The position numbers were made by a program, and so were the translations under genes. This document shows positions 1 through 9,640 of a stretch of 64,000 nt of DNA, piece after piece. This DNA is from Limnohabitans sp. 103DPR2 (GTDB lineage Bacteria; Pseudomonadota; Gammaproteobacteria; Burkholderiales; Burkholderiaceae_C): NCBI RefSeq assembly GCF_001412575.1, contig NZ_CP011834.1:2852001-2916000 (forward strand), in the 5' to 3' direction. The number at the start of each line of letters is the position of its first letter. The first letter of the stretch is position 1. Under the pieces are notes generated by a model that saw only the letters and a list, made by a program, of their open reading frames with translations, made no database searches and had not been told where the DNA came from.

Positions 1-191
1 CGGCCGCCGCTGTGCATTTGCGCCACCCACCGGCGCACATGCAGGGTTTGAACTTGTGCCAAATCGACGTTGGCGGCCTGCGCCAACTCAGTCAGTTTTT
101 GCAGGTCTAAGGCATACAGCGTCGTGGTTCGCTCGGCCAGGCGTTTTTCAAAACGCACATGGTCGAGGTAACGAGCAACGCGCTCGTCCAT
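1..191 (-). CDS. xerC: Tyrosine recombinase XerC-like, N-terminal fragment
   Basis: Only the first 63 or so codons are in the window; the gene runs off the left edge. The translation (MDERVARYLDHVRF...) resembles the N-terminal SAM-like core-binding domain of XerC/XerD recombinases, which resolve chromosome dimers at dif. The catalytic Arg/His/Tyr residues lie outside the window. It follows a DUF484 gene by 10 bp and dapF lies further upstream; dapF-DUF484-xerC is a familiar proteobacterial order that favours XerC over XerD. The start is the ATG at 191. Confidence 0.75.
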   Translation of the reverse strand, partial: MDERVARYLDHVRFEKRLAERTTTLYALDLQKLTELAQAANVDLAQVQTLHVRRWVAQMHSGG

Positions 192-201
192 GCTTTAAAC
201 C

Positions 202-897
202 TCAGTCTTTCGTGGGCAACAAAGCCGACAGTGCCGCACTGCACAACTCTCCCAAGTGCTCCAGGAAGTCTGTGCCCATGCCACTGTGAAAGCGTTGTGC
301 ATCGGGCGAAGCCAACACCAACAAACCAAACGGCGCTTGGTCTTTGCTCAAACGCAAGGGCAACAAAGCCACCGATGCCGCTTGTGCGGGCTCTTGTAAC
401 CACTGCACAGCTTCCACACCCGAGCTTGCACCGACAAATGGCGCTGTAAAACTGGCGGCAGCTTGCTTAACTTCATCGCTCACACTTTGGCTGTACGCTG
501 CATTCGCAAAGGCTTCTGACACCCCCCACAAACGCACGCCGACTTGCGGCACTTGAAATCGCGCTTCAATGTTTTTCAAAGCAGAGGGCACACGCTCAGC
601 CGCAGGCGTCTGCAACAACTCACAAGCCCACTTTTGCAGTTTCTCGGTGATGATCATGTTTTCGTTGCCATGGCGAATCATCTCCATGATGCGCATTTCC
701 AGTGCACGAATTTTGTCTCGCAGCATTTGCGCTTGTCGCTCTTGCAAGCTCACCGAACGGTGGTTGTCGGGGCTGAGCAATTGCACAGAGGCGAGCAACT
801 GCGCATGACGCTCAAAAAAATCAGGCGTGTTGGCCAAAAAATCAGCGATGTCATCTTCGGTGATGGGGTTCATCGGATTGATAGAGGTGGGGGTCAT
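202..897 (-). CDS. DUF484 family protein
   Basis: 231 aa. The opening (ITEDDIADFLANTPDFFERHAQLL), a coiled-coil-like stretch (QERQAQMLRDKIRALEMR, about residues 50-70) and a GAF-like C-terminal half match DUF484 proteins, usually found between dapF and xerC. The molecular role is unknown; a GAF-related fold suggests ligand or protein binding. It lies 14 bp after dapF and 10 bp before xerC, so the three are probably one operon. An in-frame ATG eight codons downstream (873) is an alternative start. Confidence 0.85.
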   Translation of the reverse strand: MTPTSINPMNPITEDDIADFLANTPDFFERHAQLLASVQLLSPDNHRSVSLQERQAQMLRDKIRALEMRIMEMIRHGNENMIITEKLQKWACELLQTPAAERVPSALKNIEARFQVPQVGVRLWGVSEAFANAAYSQSVSDEVKQAAASFTAPFVGASSGVEAVQWLQEPAQAASVALLPLRLSKDQAPFGLLVLASPDAQRFHSGMGTDFLEHLGELCSAALSALLPTKD

Positions 898-911
898 GCC
901 TGTCTTTCAAA

Positions 912-1802
912 TCAAGGTAAGTTGGGAACGTCAATCTCGCCTTCAAACACCGATGTGGCAGGGCCTGTCATGAAGACGGCTTGCGACAGATCGTTTTTGG
1001 CAAGGCCCTGCCATTCAATGGTGAGGGTACCGCCATGGGTTTGCACGTCCACTTTGGGGTTGAGCAGGCCCATGCGAATACCGGCCACCACGGCGGCGCA
1101 AGCGCCTGTGCCGCAGGCCAAAGTTTCGCCGGCGCCGCGTTCAAATACGCGCAAGCGCACGGCATCGCGGCTCACAATTTGCATGAAGCCTGCATTGACG
1201 CGATTGGGAAAGGAAGGGTGGTGTTCAATCAAGGGGCCATGGGTGAGAACGGGCGCGGTGTCCACGTTGTCGACCACCTGAACGGCATGTGGATTGCCCA
1301 TCGAGACCACGGCCACATGCGCTTCAGCGTCTGTCTTCGCAGCTTTCAACGGCAATTGCCAAACTTCGCAGCCATTGACCAGCGCGTGCTTCAAACCATC
1401 TGCTTTGAACGGCACTTTGAGCAAATCCAGTATGGGCGCACCCATGTTGACGGTGACGCGGCCATCGGCGTTCATTTGCAATTCAATTTCGCCTTGCTGA
1501 ACTTTCACACGAACGCGGTCTTTGGAGGTCAGGCCTTTGTCGCGCACATAACGCACGAAACAACGCGCGCCATTGCCGCAGTGCTCCACCTCGCCGCCAT
1601 CGGCGTTGTGAATCACATATTCAAAATCCAGGGTGTCGTTGGGTGCGGGGCGCACCGTCAGAATTTGATCGGCGCCCACCCCAAAATGACGGTCGGCCAA
1701 GAAACGGTATTGGGCCGTGCTGAGATTGAAGCGCGCACGGGTTTCATCGAGCACCACAAAATCGTTGCCCGCACCCTGCATTTTTGTAAAGCGAATTCGC
1801 AT
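912..1802 (-). CDS. dapF: Diaminopimelate epimerase
   Basis: 296 aa. Converts LL- to meso-diaminopimelate in the lysine and peptidoglycan pathway (cytoplasm). Both halves of the cysteine pair active site are visible: HCGNGARC (Cys near residue 75) and [11 protein letters not shown] in the C-terminal half. The frame is open 30 codons further upstream, but [19 protein letters not shown] is the usual DapF N-terminus, so the ATG at 1802 is preferred. First gene of the DUF484-xerC operon, divergent from the NUDIX-MBL gene at 1891. Confidence 0.96.
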   Translation of the reverse strand: MRIRFTKMQGAGNDFVVLDETRARFNLSTAQYRFLADRHFGVGADQILTVRPAPNDTLDFEYVIHNADGGEVEHCGNGARCFVRYVRDKGLTSKDRVRVKVQQGEIELQMNADGRVTVNMGAPILDLLKVPFKADGLKHALVNGCEVWQLPLKAAKTDAEAHVAVVSMGNPHAVQVVDNVDTAPVLTHGPLIEHHPSFPNRVNAGFMQIVSRDAVRLRVFERGAGETLACGTGACAAVVAGIRMGLLNPKVDVQTHGGTLTIEWQGLAKNDLSQAVFMTGPATSVFEGEIDVPNLP

Positions 1803-1890
1803 GGCCGAATTATCGTCTGTTCGGCGCATTGTTTGAACAATGCCAGCACGCCAATGCGACAAGCCTCGCACTAGGACCGATAATCCATCC

Positions 1891-3531
1891 ATGGTGAGAC
1901 CTCAACAACTATTGCATCCCCAGCGAGAACCCGCCGCCACAAGGCCGGCTGCCACGGTGCTGTTGCTGCGCGACAGTGCGCAAGGCATCGAAGTGCTCAT
2001 GACGCGGCGCTCGTTGACAGCCAGCTTTGCACCTGGCGCTTATGTCTTTCCAGGTGGCGGCATTGACGCACTGGACGCAGCTTCTCATGCGCAGGCCCTG
2101 CGACGACCCACCCAAAGTGACCTGCACCTCACTCAAGCCATTGCCGCCATTCGGGAAAGCTTTGAGGAACTGGGCATTTTGCTGGCTTACCGCGCCGACC
2201 ACAGCATGGCCACCGCGCAAGACATTGCCTTGCTCGATCGCAGCAAGCCCTTTGCCGCCCAATGCACCGCGCTGGGCTTGAAGTTGGCCGCCGATCAGGT
2301 TTATGTGTTGGCCCATTGGATCACCGACCGCGATTTGCCCAAACGCTTTGATGTGCCCTTTTTGGTGGCACGCATGCCAGAAGATCAAACGCCCGTGGCC
2401 GACGAATCGGAACAATTTGAGCCTGTGTGGGTGAGGCCCTCTGACGCCCTCAAACGCCACGAAGCTGGCGACTTTTTCATCATCTTCCCAACCATTCGCA
2501 CCTTGCAGCGCCTGACGCCTTTTGCCAATGTGCAAGCCGTATTAGACGCCTGTGCCGTCAATGACGAACCCTTGTGGACCAGCTGCCCGCGCGCAGGCTG
2601 GTTGGCAGGCAAAGAAGAGCGCTACATGGAACACGAATCGCCCTATGGCGAATTGGCCCTCACCAGCCCCGATGGCCAAATCGTGCACCACCTCGATTGG
2701 CAGTCCGATCACCCCGTGGCTTTGCTCAAAAATGTGCAACGCCTGACTGCGCCCAACCCTGGCGTGATGACTGGCCCCGGCACCAACACGTATTGGGTGG
2801 GCGATCCCCACAGCGGCTACATCGTGATCGATCCAGGCCCAGCCGACCCCGATCACTTGGACAAAATTTGGCGTGCCACCAGCGGCCAAATTCGCATGAT
2901 TGTGTGCACGCATTCGCACCCCGATCATTCACCCGGCGCCAAGCCTCTGCAGGCGCTTTGCCAAGGGGCCTCGCATGGCTTGCCACCCGTGCTGGGCTTG
3001 CCTTCTGCCAGCACGGCCAATGCACAAAGCCAATTCACGCCCGATCGTTCATTGGCCCACGGTGAAATTTTGAAAGTGGGCGTGCACAGCCTCAAGGTGC
3101 TGCACACCCCCGGCCATGCGGCCAACCACCTTTGTTTGGCCTTGCTCGAAGATGGCCTCTTGTTTTCTGGCGATCACGTGCTCAATGGCAGCACCACGGT
3201 GGTCAATCCGCCCGATGGCGGCATGACCGATTACCTCGATTCGCTTGATTTGTTGGCCGCCGAATGCCGCACCCATCAACTCGAGTTCATCTTGCCAGCA
3301 CACGGCTATGTGCTGGGCTTTGCCGAACAAGCCATTGCCCAACTCAAAGCACATCGCTTAAAGCGTGAAGCCAAAGTGATCGCCGCCATGCGCGCCTTGC
3401 CACATGGCACCCTAGAAGACTGGGTGGCACACGCTTACGACGACGTCCACGAACGTCTGTGGCCTGTGGCTGCACGATCTTTGCAAGCGCATGTGGACCG
3501 CATTCAGTCCATGCCACCAGGCAATCCATGA
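1891..3531 (+). CDS. NUDIX-MBL fusion hydrolase (LACTB2-like C-terminus)
   Basis: 546 aa, two domains. Residues about 15-180 are NUDIX-like with a box core RESFEELGI after a [11 protein letters not shown] strand. Residues about 270-480 are a metallo-beta-lactamase fold with the metal motif [11 protein letters not shown], a later HTPGHAANH and a SGDHVL segment, followed by a LACTB2-type winged-helix tail. The substrate is unknown; LACTB2 relatives are endoribonucleases and NUDIX domains cleave nucleoside diphosphate derivatives. The ATG at 1891 is preferred over an in-frame upstream ATG at 1840 that would run into the dapF promoter region. Its TGA overlaps the next start (ATGA). Confidence 0.85.
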   Translation: MVRPQQLLHPQREPAATRPAATVLLLRDSAQGIEVLMTRRSLTASFAPGAYVFPGGGIDALDAASHAQALRRPTQSDLHLTQAIAAIRESFEELGILLAYRADHSMATAQDIALLDRSKPFAAQCTALGLKLAADQVYVLAHWITDRDLPKRFDVPFLVARMPEDQTPVADESEQFEPVWVRPSDALKRHEAGDFFIIFPTIRTLQRLTPFANVQAVLDACAVNDEPLWTSCPRAGWLAGKEERYMEHESPYGELALTSPDGQIVHHLDWQSDHPVALLKNVQRLTAPNPGVMTGPGTNTYWVGDPHSGYIVIDPGPADPDHLDKIWRATSGQIRMIVCTHSHPDHSPGAKPLQALCQGASHGLPPVLGLPSASTANAQSQFTPDRSLAHGEILKVGVHSLKVLHTPGHAANHLCLALLEDGLLFSGDHVLNGSTTVVNPPDGGMTDYLDSLDLLAAECRTHQLEFILPAHGYVLGFAEQAIAQLKAHRLKREAKVIAAMRALPHGTLEDWVAHAYDDVHERLWPVAARSLQAHVDRIQSMPPGNP

Positions 3532-4262
3532 CAGACCCTCACGCAACGGCTAGCACCGAAGGCATTCGCCTGTCCAAACGTGTGGCCGATATTTTGAAAT
3601 GCTCGCGCGCAGAGGCGGAGCAAGTGATTGTGGGCGGCTGGGTCAAGGTCAACAACTTGGTGGTGGACGAACCCGCGCACCGCGTCAAAGACGAGCAAAT
3701 CGACATTCACAGCACTGCGCAACGCGGCAAAGTGCCCTTGCTCACAGTCATCTTGCACAAAACCCCAGGGCAAAGTTGCTTGTCGCAAAGTCACAACAAC
3801 ATCTGGAAATCCCTCACACCCAAAACTCGTTCTCACCAAGATCGCTCTGGCATCACACTGACACCGCGATTGCAAAAATCATTGCAATGTGCGGCCGCTT
3901 TAGAAGATGCTGCCACGGGCTTGGTTGTGCTCACCGAAGACCCTGCCATGTTGCGCAAATTGCTGGATGAACGCACGCCTTTAGAACATGAAATGCTGGC
4001 CGAAGTGCAAGGGCCCGTGAGCCCTGATCAGTTGCACGACATGTGCCCCACAGGGCTCAAAACCAGCATCAGCAGTGCCGCCCCCGAAAAAACGGGTTTG
4101 CGCATGGCTTTCAAAGGTTACCAACCGGGGTATGCTGCAGGTGTCATTGAAAATACAGGGTTGCGGCTGACAGGTCTCAAACGCGTCCGAATGGGCCGTG
4201 TTGTGATGGCCCCCCTTGCCCCCGGTGAGTGGCGGGCCTTGATGCCCTACGAAAGATTTTGA
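3528..4262 (+). CDS. S4-domain pseudouridine synthase-like protein (RsuA/RluF type), degenerate
   Basis: 244 aa. An N-terminal S4 RNA-binding domain (IRLSKRVADILKCSRAEAEQVIVGGWVKV, residues 12-41 shown in part) is followed by a RsuA/RluB/RluE/RluF-like domain: ILHKTPG stands where family members have NKPxG, and ALEDAATGLVVLTEDP (residues 124-139) where they have GRLDxxTTGLLLLTxDG. Aligned on TGL, the catalytic Asp is replaced by Glu126 (Asp127 follows). Activity is therefore uncertain. The ATG at 3528 overlaps the upstream TGA, so the two genes are translationally coupled. Confidence 0.8.
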   Translation: MTDPHATASTEGIRLSKRVADILKCSRAEAEQVIVGGWVKVNNLVVDEPAHRVKDEQIDIHSTAQRGKVPLLTVILHKTPGQSCLSQSHNNIWKSLTPKTRSHQDRSGITLTPRLQKSLQCAAALEDAATGLVVLTEDPAMLRKLLDERTPLEHEMLAEVQGPVSPDQLHDMCPTGLKTSISSAAPEKTGLRMAFKGYQPGYAAGVIENTGLRLTGLKRVRMGRVVMAPLAPGEWRALMPYERF

Positions 4263-4404
4263 GAAAAAACCCTGTTTTTGCGCATATTTGCCACATCCGG
4301 GCCTTGCAAACCCTTGAAATTCATCAGGGCATCCTCATTTAACTTGTAAGTTTGAGAGAATATTCACACGAATGTTCGTAGCTTGAGCTGAAAGGAAAAA
4401 CTAT

Positions 4405-4932
4405 ATGCGTTTGAGCACCAAAAGTCGTTTTGCCGTCACGGCCATGATCGATGTCGCTTTGCGCGAAGATCGCGGTCCCGTCTCGCTCTCGGCCATTAGC
4501 GAGCGTCACCAAATTTCACTCTCCTATTTGGAGCAGCTGTTCAGCAAACTGCGTCAGCACCAATTGGTTGAAAGCACGCGCGGTCCTGGCGGTGGTTATT
4601 CATTGGCCCGCAGCGCCGAAAAAATCACCATGGCCGACATCGTGAGCGCTGTCGATTTCTCTGTTGAAGCTGAAGAGGCCAGCAACTCTGAAGGCAGCAC
4701 ATGGATGAGCAGCGAATTGTGGGCCAGCCTGAACGAGAAAATGTTGGCGCACTTGCAGTCCATCAGCTTGCGTCAACTGGTCTCTGAGCAGCGCGCCAAA
4801 GGCGTGACGGTTGAGCCAGCTCCCTCCGTGGTCAAGCGTGGCGTGTTTGCCAAGCCCAAGAGCCAGCCCGTCAAGATGAACGTGCCCAACTCGGTGTTTG
4901 CATTGGCGGCCAGCTTGGTGCCGACTCGCTAA
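4405..4932 (+). CDS. Rrf2/IscR-like transcriptional regulator without cysteines
   Basis: 175 aa. The N-terminal winged helix is strongly IscR-like (MRLSTKSRFAVTAMIDVAL, the recognition-helix stretch ISLSYLEQLFSKLR, the wing RGPGGGYSLAR). In IscR three Cys near 92-104 and one His bind a [2Fe-2S] cluster. Here the matching stretch (residues 88-104, EAEEASNSEGSTWMSSE) has none, and the whole protein has no cysteine. It should bind DNA as an apo-type regulator. No isc or suf genes adjoin it. The gene is monocistronic between 4263 and a terminator at 4951. Confidence 0.88.
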   Translation: MRLSTKSRFAVTAMIDVALREDRGPVSLSAISERHQISLSYLEQLFSKLRQHQLVESTRGPGGGYSLARSAEKITMADIVSAVDFSVEAEEASNSEGSTWMSSELWASLNEKMLAHLQSISLRQLVSEQRAKGVTVEPAPSVVKRGVFAKPKSQPVKMNVPNSVFALAASLVPTR

Positions 4933-4950
4933 TCGAATCAAATTCGATGC

Positions 4951-4989
4951 AAAAAACGCGCCCTGGGTGACCAGGGGCGCTTTTTTTTT
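4951..4989. terminator. Bidirectional intrinsic terminator
   Basis: A GC-rich hairpin (GCGCCCTGG, loop GTGA, CCAGGGGCGC) with nine T on the right and a run of A on the left. It can end the Rrf2-family gene rightwards and rnpB leftwards. Confidence 0.85.
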
Positions 4990-5015
4990 GGCTTTGAAAC
5001 AGCCTTGAATAAAGT

Positions 5016-5387
5016 GTGAAGCCTACCGATAAGCCGGATTCTGTGCATTGAAGTTGCCCTCAATGTGACCGCCATTACTCTGGGCCGAGGGTTGCCCACT
5101 CGGCTCGGTGCTACCTACCCGCACACTCTCCGGAACCAGATCAACGTGTGCCTATTTGGTATTGCTGCGCGTAGAGATTGCCCGTTTCACCCGAACTGAA
5201 TCGGCTCGTCTCTGTTGCTCTAATCCTCACCTTGTTGCCTTGCGGCCTTTCGGTGGAGAGGTGTTACCTCCTACGCTGTCCTGTGCAGTCCGGACGTTCC
5301 TCCAGTGCGGCCTTTCGGCCCATGGCCAAAGAAAATCTTTCGCCATGGCTTTGCAGCTTGCACCAGCGACGGTCTGGCAGGCTTCAC
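5016..5387 (-). ncRNA. rnpB: RNase P RNA, bacterial class A
   Basis: Catalytic RNA of RNase P, which matures tRNA 5' ends. On the minus strand the RNA starts GTGAAGCCTGCCAGACCGTC and ends with CAGAATCCGGCTTATCGGTA followed by GGCTTCAC. These termini pair as helix P1 (GTGAAGCC with GGCTTCAC). The 3' segment (AATCCGGCTTATCGG) and the internal GAGGAAAGTCCGGAC-type segment (rc of 5286-5300 region) are the hallmark conserved blocks. Length about 372 nt is normal. The reading frames across this stretch are not coding. Confidence 0.95.
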
Positions 5388-5500
5388 ACATGCATTATCG
5401 CCTCGCGGCATAACCATATGCAGGAATTGGCAGAACAAGTAGGTCAAAATCCGTCTCAGTCATTCGAATCATTCCCCTTTACACCCCAAGGACCGCGATC

Positions 5501-6418
5501 ATGAAAGCTCAAAACGTCTTACAGACCATCGGTAACACGCCCCACATTCGCATCAACAAACTGTTTGGCGCCAATGCCAATGTGTGGATCAAATCCGAGC
5601 GCAGCAACCCCGGTGGTTCCGTGAAAGATCGCATTGCCTTGGCCATGGTGGAAGATGCCGAGAAAACGGGGGCTCTCAAAGCGGGCGGCACCATCATTGA
5701 ACCCACCTCGGGCAACACAGGCATTGGTTTGGCCATGGTAGCGGCCGTCAAGGGCTACAAATTGATCTTGGTGATGCCAGACAGCATGTCCATTGAGCGC
5801 CGCCGTTTGATGTTGGCCTATGGCGCCACCTTTGATCTGACACCCCGCGAAAAAGGCATGAAAGGCGCCATTGCCCGCGCCGAAGAATTGGTGGCCAGCA
5901 CCCCCGGCGCTTGGATGCCGCAACAATTCAACAATCCCGCCAACATCGATGTCCACGTGCGCACCACGGCGCAAGAAATCTTGGCGGACTTTCCCGAAGG
6001 CATCGACGCCATCATCACAGGTGTGGGCACTGGTGGCCACTTGACGGGCACTGCCAAAGTCTTGAAGGCCAAATTCCCCAATCTCAAAGTGTATGCCGTC
6101 GAACCCACCGCATCGCCTGTCATCTCTGGCGGTGCGCCTGCACCCCACCCCATTCAAGGCATTGGCGCTGGCTTCATTCCTAAAAACCTGGACACCAGCT
6201 TGCTAGACGGCGTGATTCAAGTGGAGGCCGAAGACGCACGCGAATACGCACGCCGCTCTGCACGCGAAGAAGGTTTGTTGGTTGGCATTTCTTCAGGCGC
6301 CACCTTGGCCGCCATTGCCCAAAAATTGAAAGAACTGCCCGCCGGCGCCACCGTGCTGGGCTTCAATTACGACACTGGCGAGCGTTACTTGTCGATTGAA
6401 GGCTTCTTGCCAAACTGA
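5501..6418 (+). CDS. cysK: Cysteine synthase A (O-acetylserine sulfhydrylase)
   Basis: 305 aa. Makes L-cysteine from O-acetylserine and sulfide with PLP (cytoplasm). Visible: PLP lysine in [11 protein letters not shown] (Lys42), substrate loop [10 protein letters not shown] (about residue 67), phosphate-binding [10 protein letters not shown] (about 176) and GISSGAT near the C-terminus. The length fits CysK. CysM is possible but the motif set favours CysK. It stands alone between rnpB (opposite strand) and an FAD oxidoreductase; start ATG at 5501. Confidence 0.93.
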   Translation: MKAQNVLQTIGNTPHIRINKLFGANANVWIKSERSNPGGSVKDRIALAMVEDAEKTGALKAGGTIIEPTSGNTGIGLAMVAAVKGYKLILVMPDSMSIERRRLMLAYGATFDLTPREKGMKGAIARAEELVASTPGAWMPQQFNNPANIDVHVRTTAQEILADFPEGIDAIITGVGTGGHLTGTAKVLKAKFPNLKVYAVEPTASPVISGGAPAPHPIQGIGAGFIPKNLDTSLLDGVIQVEAEDAREYARRSAREEGLLVGISSGATLAAIAQKLKELPAGATVLGFNYDTGERYLSIEGFLPN

Positions 6419-6519
6419 ATATCAGCGCCTGCGGATGCCAAGCAGGGTTTCCTGGCTTTGCATCTCGCGCGATAATTGGCGGGTCTGCTTGATAACCACA
6501 AGCCCATTGATCGACTGCC

Positions 6520-8337
6520 ATGATTCGAATCTCAGAACTCAAGTTGCCTTTGACTGCATTGCCAGTCGAAGTGCGCCGCGCCGCAGATGCCCCGTCAGAA
6601 ACTGACGAAGATCGAATTCCGCCCCCCCATCCCGAAGAGGCTTTGCGCCAACTGGCTGCAAAAGCGCTGGCCATTGATGCGGTCGCGATTGACCAATTGC
6701 ATGTTTTCAAACGCAGCTTCGACGCACGCAAAGCCGATTTGTTGGCGGTGTTCATTGTCGACATCACCTTGAAAGATCCCGCAGCCGAGGACTCGCTACT
6801 CAAGCAGTTTTCTGGCAACCCTCACATTCAAGCCACGCCCAACATGACTTGGCAGGCGCCTTGTCATGCACCTTCCAACTTTGGCTTGGAAGAAGGTGAA
6901 CGCCCCGTGGTGGTGGGCTTTGGCCCATGCGGTATTTTTGCAGCCTTGAGCTTGGCACAAATGGGTTTCAAGCCCATCGTCATTGAACGCGGCAGTCCCG
7001 TGCGTCAACGCACCAAAGACACCTGGGGCTTGTGGCGCAAAAAAACTCTCAACCCCGAAAGCAATGTGCAGTTTGGCGAAGGCGGCGCCGGCACTTTTTC
7101 TGACGGCAAGCTCTACAGCCAAATCAAAGACCCGCGTCATTTGGGTCGCAAGGTGATGAACGAGTTTGTGCAAGCGGGTGCGCCTAGCGACATTTTGTTT
7201 GCGGCGCATCCCCACATCGGCACGTTCAAGTTGGTCAAGGTGGTGGAAAACTTGCGAGAGCAAATCATTGCGATGGGCGGCGAAGTGCGTTTTGAACAAC
7301 GCGTGGTCGACATCGACATTGAAACCACCGCGCAAGGCCGACAAGTCACCGGCTTGCACATGGAAGACCGCAACACGGGCAAGCGTTCGCACTTGGCCAC
7401 CCAGCATGTGGTGCTGGCTTTGGGCCACAGCTCGCGCGACACCTTCACCTTGTTGTACGAGCGCGGCGTTTACATGGAGGCCAAGGCCTTCTCGATAGGC
7501 GTTCGCATTGAACATCCACAAAGTGTGATTGATGCAGCCCGATGGGGCCGTCATGCCGGCCATCCTTTGCTGGGTGCGGCCGATTACAAACTGGTGCACC
7601 ATGCGCAAAACGGTCGTGCGGTTTACAGCTTTTGCATGTGCCCCGGCGGCACGGTGGTGGCCGCCACCAGCGAACCTGGACGTGTCGTCACCAACGGCAT
7701 GAGCCAATACTCACGCAACGAACGCAACGCCAACGCCGGCATGGTGGTGGCCATCGATCCTGAAGATTACCCACTGGATGTCGCTGCATGGCAAGCCGCC
7801 TTTGGTGAAGCCGATGGTTTGAAATGGGCCCTGCAAGCGCAAGCGATGGCACAGCAAAAACCCAAGGCTTATCACCCGCTGTCGGGCATTGTGTTTCAAC
7901 GTTTGTTGGAATCTAAAGCCTTTGTGGCAGGCGGCGAAAACTACACCGCACCCGGTCAACTGGTGGGCGACTTTTTGCATGCGCGGGCATCCAAAGATTT
8001 TGGTGCAGTGCAGCCTTCCTACAAACCAGGCGTGAGCTTGGGCGATTTGTCACAAGTGCTACCCGCATTTGCGGTGCAAGCCATGCGTGAAGCGCTGCCG
8101 GTATTTGGTCGCAAGATCAAAGGCTACGACATGCAAGATGCCGTGTTAACCGGCGTAGAAACACGCACGTCATCGCCCCTCAAAATGACACGGGGTGAAA
8201 ACTTTCAAAGTTTGAACACCCTGGGCCTGTATCCGGCTGGTGAGGGCGCCAGTTATGCTGGGGGTATTTTGTCGGCAGGTGTGGATGGCATCAAAGTGGC
8301 CGAGGCTTTGGCCCAAGCCATAACGGCAAAGACCTGA
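6520..8337 (+). CDS. NAD(P)/FAD-dependent oxidoreductase, COG2509-like
   Basis: 605 aa. An N-terminal extension of about 100 residues precedes a dinucleotide-binding motif (VVGFGPCGIFAALSLAQMGF, about residues 130-149). Other family segments are FGEGGAGTFSDGKLYSQI, HSSRDTF and a C-terminal GEGASYAGGILSAGVDGI that closes the FAD site. These are the hallmarks of an uncharacterised, widely conserved family of predicted FAD dehydrogenases; no substrate is known. Monocistronic, convergent with the gene at 8377. Confidence 0.85.
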   Translation: MIRISELKLPLTALPVEVRRAADAPSETDEDRIPPPHPEEALRQLAAKALAIDAVAIDQLHVFKRSFDARKADLLAVFIVDITLKDPAAEDSLLKQFSGNPHIQATPNMTWQAPCHAPSNFGLEEGERPVVVGFGPCGIFAALSLAQMGFKPIVIERGSPVRQRTKDTWGLWRKKTLNPESNVQFGEGGAGTFSDGKLYSQIKDPRHLGRKVMNEFVQAGAPSDILFAAHPHIGTFKLVKVVENLREQIIAMGGEVRFEQRVVDIDIETTAQGRQVTGLHMEDRNTGKRSHLATQHVVLALGHSSRDTFTLLYERGVYMEAKAFSIGVRIEHPQSVIDAARWGRHAGHPLLGAADYKLVHHAQNGRAVYSFCMCPGGTVVAATSEPGRVVTNGMSQYSRNERNANAGMVVAIDPEDYPLDVAAWQAAFGEADGLKWALQAQAMAQQKPKAYHPLSGIVFQRLLESKAFVAGGENYTAPGQLVGDFLHARASKDFGAVQPSYKPGVSLGDLSQVLPAFAVQAMREALPVFGRKIKGYDMQDAVLTGVETRTSSPLKMTRGENFQSLNTLGLYPAGEGASYAGGILSAGVDGIKVAEALAQAITAKT

Positions 8338-8341
8338 AGCA

Positions 8342-8372
8342 AGGCAGCATCACTAAGATGCGAGGGCTGCCT
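8342..8372. terminator. Possible hairpin between convergent genes
   Basis: AGGCAGC (8342-8348) pairs with GCTGCCT (8366-8372), with an alternative inner stem GCATC/GATGC. There is no good T-run, so terminator function is weakly supported. Confidence 0.35.
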
Positions 8373-8376
8373 CGAA

Positions 8377-9015
8377 TTACTGGAATGTGTACTTGGTGCC
8401 CAAGCTGAACACAGCTTTGCCGCCTTGTTTGCCCCATGTGCCATCCAGCTGCAAACCTGGCAACACATCTCTGCGCAAACCAACACCCACCAAAGGCTTG
8501 GACGCACGCTGCGCCACTGACTCAATGTGAGCGGTCCAATCACCCATGGTTTGTTCCCAGGCCACACCCCAAGACGGCACATCTTTGCCTTCAGCATCTC
8601 TGGCGCTGACCAAACTTGAATGAAGGGTACCTGCGCCCATGTCGCAGCTTGTATTGCCCGCCACAAAAGATTTTTGACCTTCACCTTTTTGCCATTGCGT
8701 CACGCCCAACACCCACGCATAGTGGCAAGATTTTTCTTTGGGTGCCGTCACTTGCATCTTGGCTAGAAAATTTTGACTGTGAGGACCGCCTGAAAAAGTT
8801 CTCACATCTTGTGCAACCAAATCCAGGCCAGGCAAAGGCGAGTAAGTGGGCGCAATGGTCAAGGTGCGCGAGCCATCGGCTGCACGGGACCAAAATGTTT
8901 CAACGTGGGCCACGCCCTGATCGTTCACATTGGCGTCGTCCACATTCAAAGGACGGCCTGCCTGTGCAGATACACCCAACAAAGTCAATGCCAACAGGCT
9001 GAGGATTTTTTTCAT
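8377..9015 (-). CDS. Predicted secreted/outer-membrane barrel-like protein
   Basis: 212 aa. MKKILSLLALTLLGVSAQA is a clean Sec signal peptide (cleavage after AQA). The mature part has alternating beta-strand patterns, two cysteines about 28 residues apart and ends in a strand with a penultimate Phe (KYTFQ), as in small outer-membrane barrels. I do not recognise a named family. The ATG at 9015 is chosen because it starts the signal peptide; an upstream in-frame start at 9042 would overlap the LysE-family gene. Confidence 0.7.
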   Translation of the reverse strand: MKKILSLLALTLLGVSAQAGRPLNVDDANVNDQGVAHVETFWSRAADGSRTLTIAPTYSPLPGLDLVAQDVRTFSGGPHSQNFLAKMQVTAPKEKSCHYAWVLGVTQWQKGEGQKSFVAGNTSCDMGAGTLHSSLVSARDAEGKDVPSWGVAWEQTMGDWTAHIESVAQRASKPLVGVGLRRDVLPGLQLDGTWGKQGGKAVFSLGTKYTFQ

Positions 9016-9034
9016 AAACAAAGTCGTTTCAAAC

Positions 9035-9640
9035 TTAAACAAACAACACAGGACCCATGGACACCACCAACAACAGGGCCATGCTCCAATTGAAAATACG
9101 GCGCCATGTATCTTGTTGCAAATAGCGCTCTAACTTAGCGCCCAGCCACACCCACAAACCTACACTGGGGAAATTGATGGCGCTGAACATCATGCAAGTG
9201 AGCACCACAAAAGTGAGCGATGCATCGGTGGGCATATAGTTGCTGAAATAGCCAATGGCCATGATCCACGCTTTGGGATTGACCCACTGAAATGCGGCAG
9301 CACCCAAGAAGCTGATGGGTTGCGTGGCCTCTTCGCCATTGCGCTCTGGCGCACCACTGCGGGCGACGCCCCATGCCAAATACACCAGGTAAGCAAAGCC
9401 TATGACCTTCATCACTTGGTACACAAAGGGATAGGCCTTCAGCAAACTTTCGAGGCCCGCACCGACCAACAGCAGCATCACAAAGTGACCCAAAGAAACG
9501 CCCAGCCAATGCGGCAGTGTGCGCTTCACACCAAAGTTAACGCCCGAGGCCAACAGCATCATGTTGTTGGGCCCTGGGGTCACCGAGGTCACAAAGGCAA
9601 ACATGGCCATGGCCGCCACCAACTCCACATTGAAGTTCAT
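9035..9640 (-). CDS. LysE/RhtB family amino-acid exporter
   Basis: 201 aa, about six membrane helices. The N-terminal segment TSVTPGPNNMMLLASG is the LysE/RhtB signature and FQWVNPKAWIMAIGYFS the second conserved stretch. It should export amino acids or related metabolites across the inner membrane; the substrate cannot be read from sequence. The ATG at 9640 overlaps the gnd stop (ATGA), so it is coupled to gnd. Confidence 0.9.
   Translation of the reverse strand: MNFNVELVAAMAMFAFVTSVTPGPNNMMLLASGVNFGVKRTLPHWLGVSLGHFVMLLLVGAGLESLLKAYPFVYQVMKVIGFAYLVYLAWGVARSGAPERNGEEATQPISFLGAAAFQWVNPKAWIMAIGYFSNYMPTDASLTFVVLTCMMFSAINFPSVGLWVWLGAKLERYLQQDTWRRIFNWSMALLLVVSMGPVLFV

Noticed and set aside
5108..5504. 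Open reading frames across 5.1-5.5 kb
   Set aside because: They lie on the opposite strand of rnpB, whose paired ends and conserved blocks explain the sequence.
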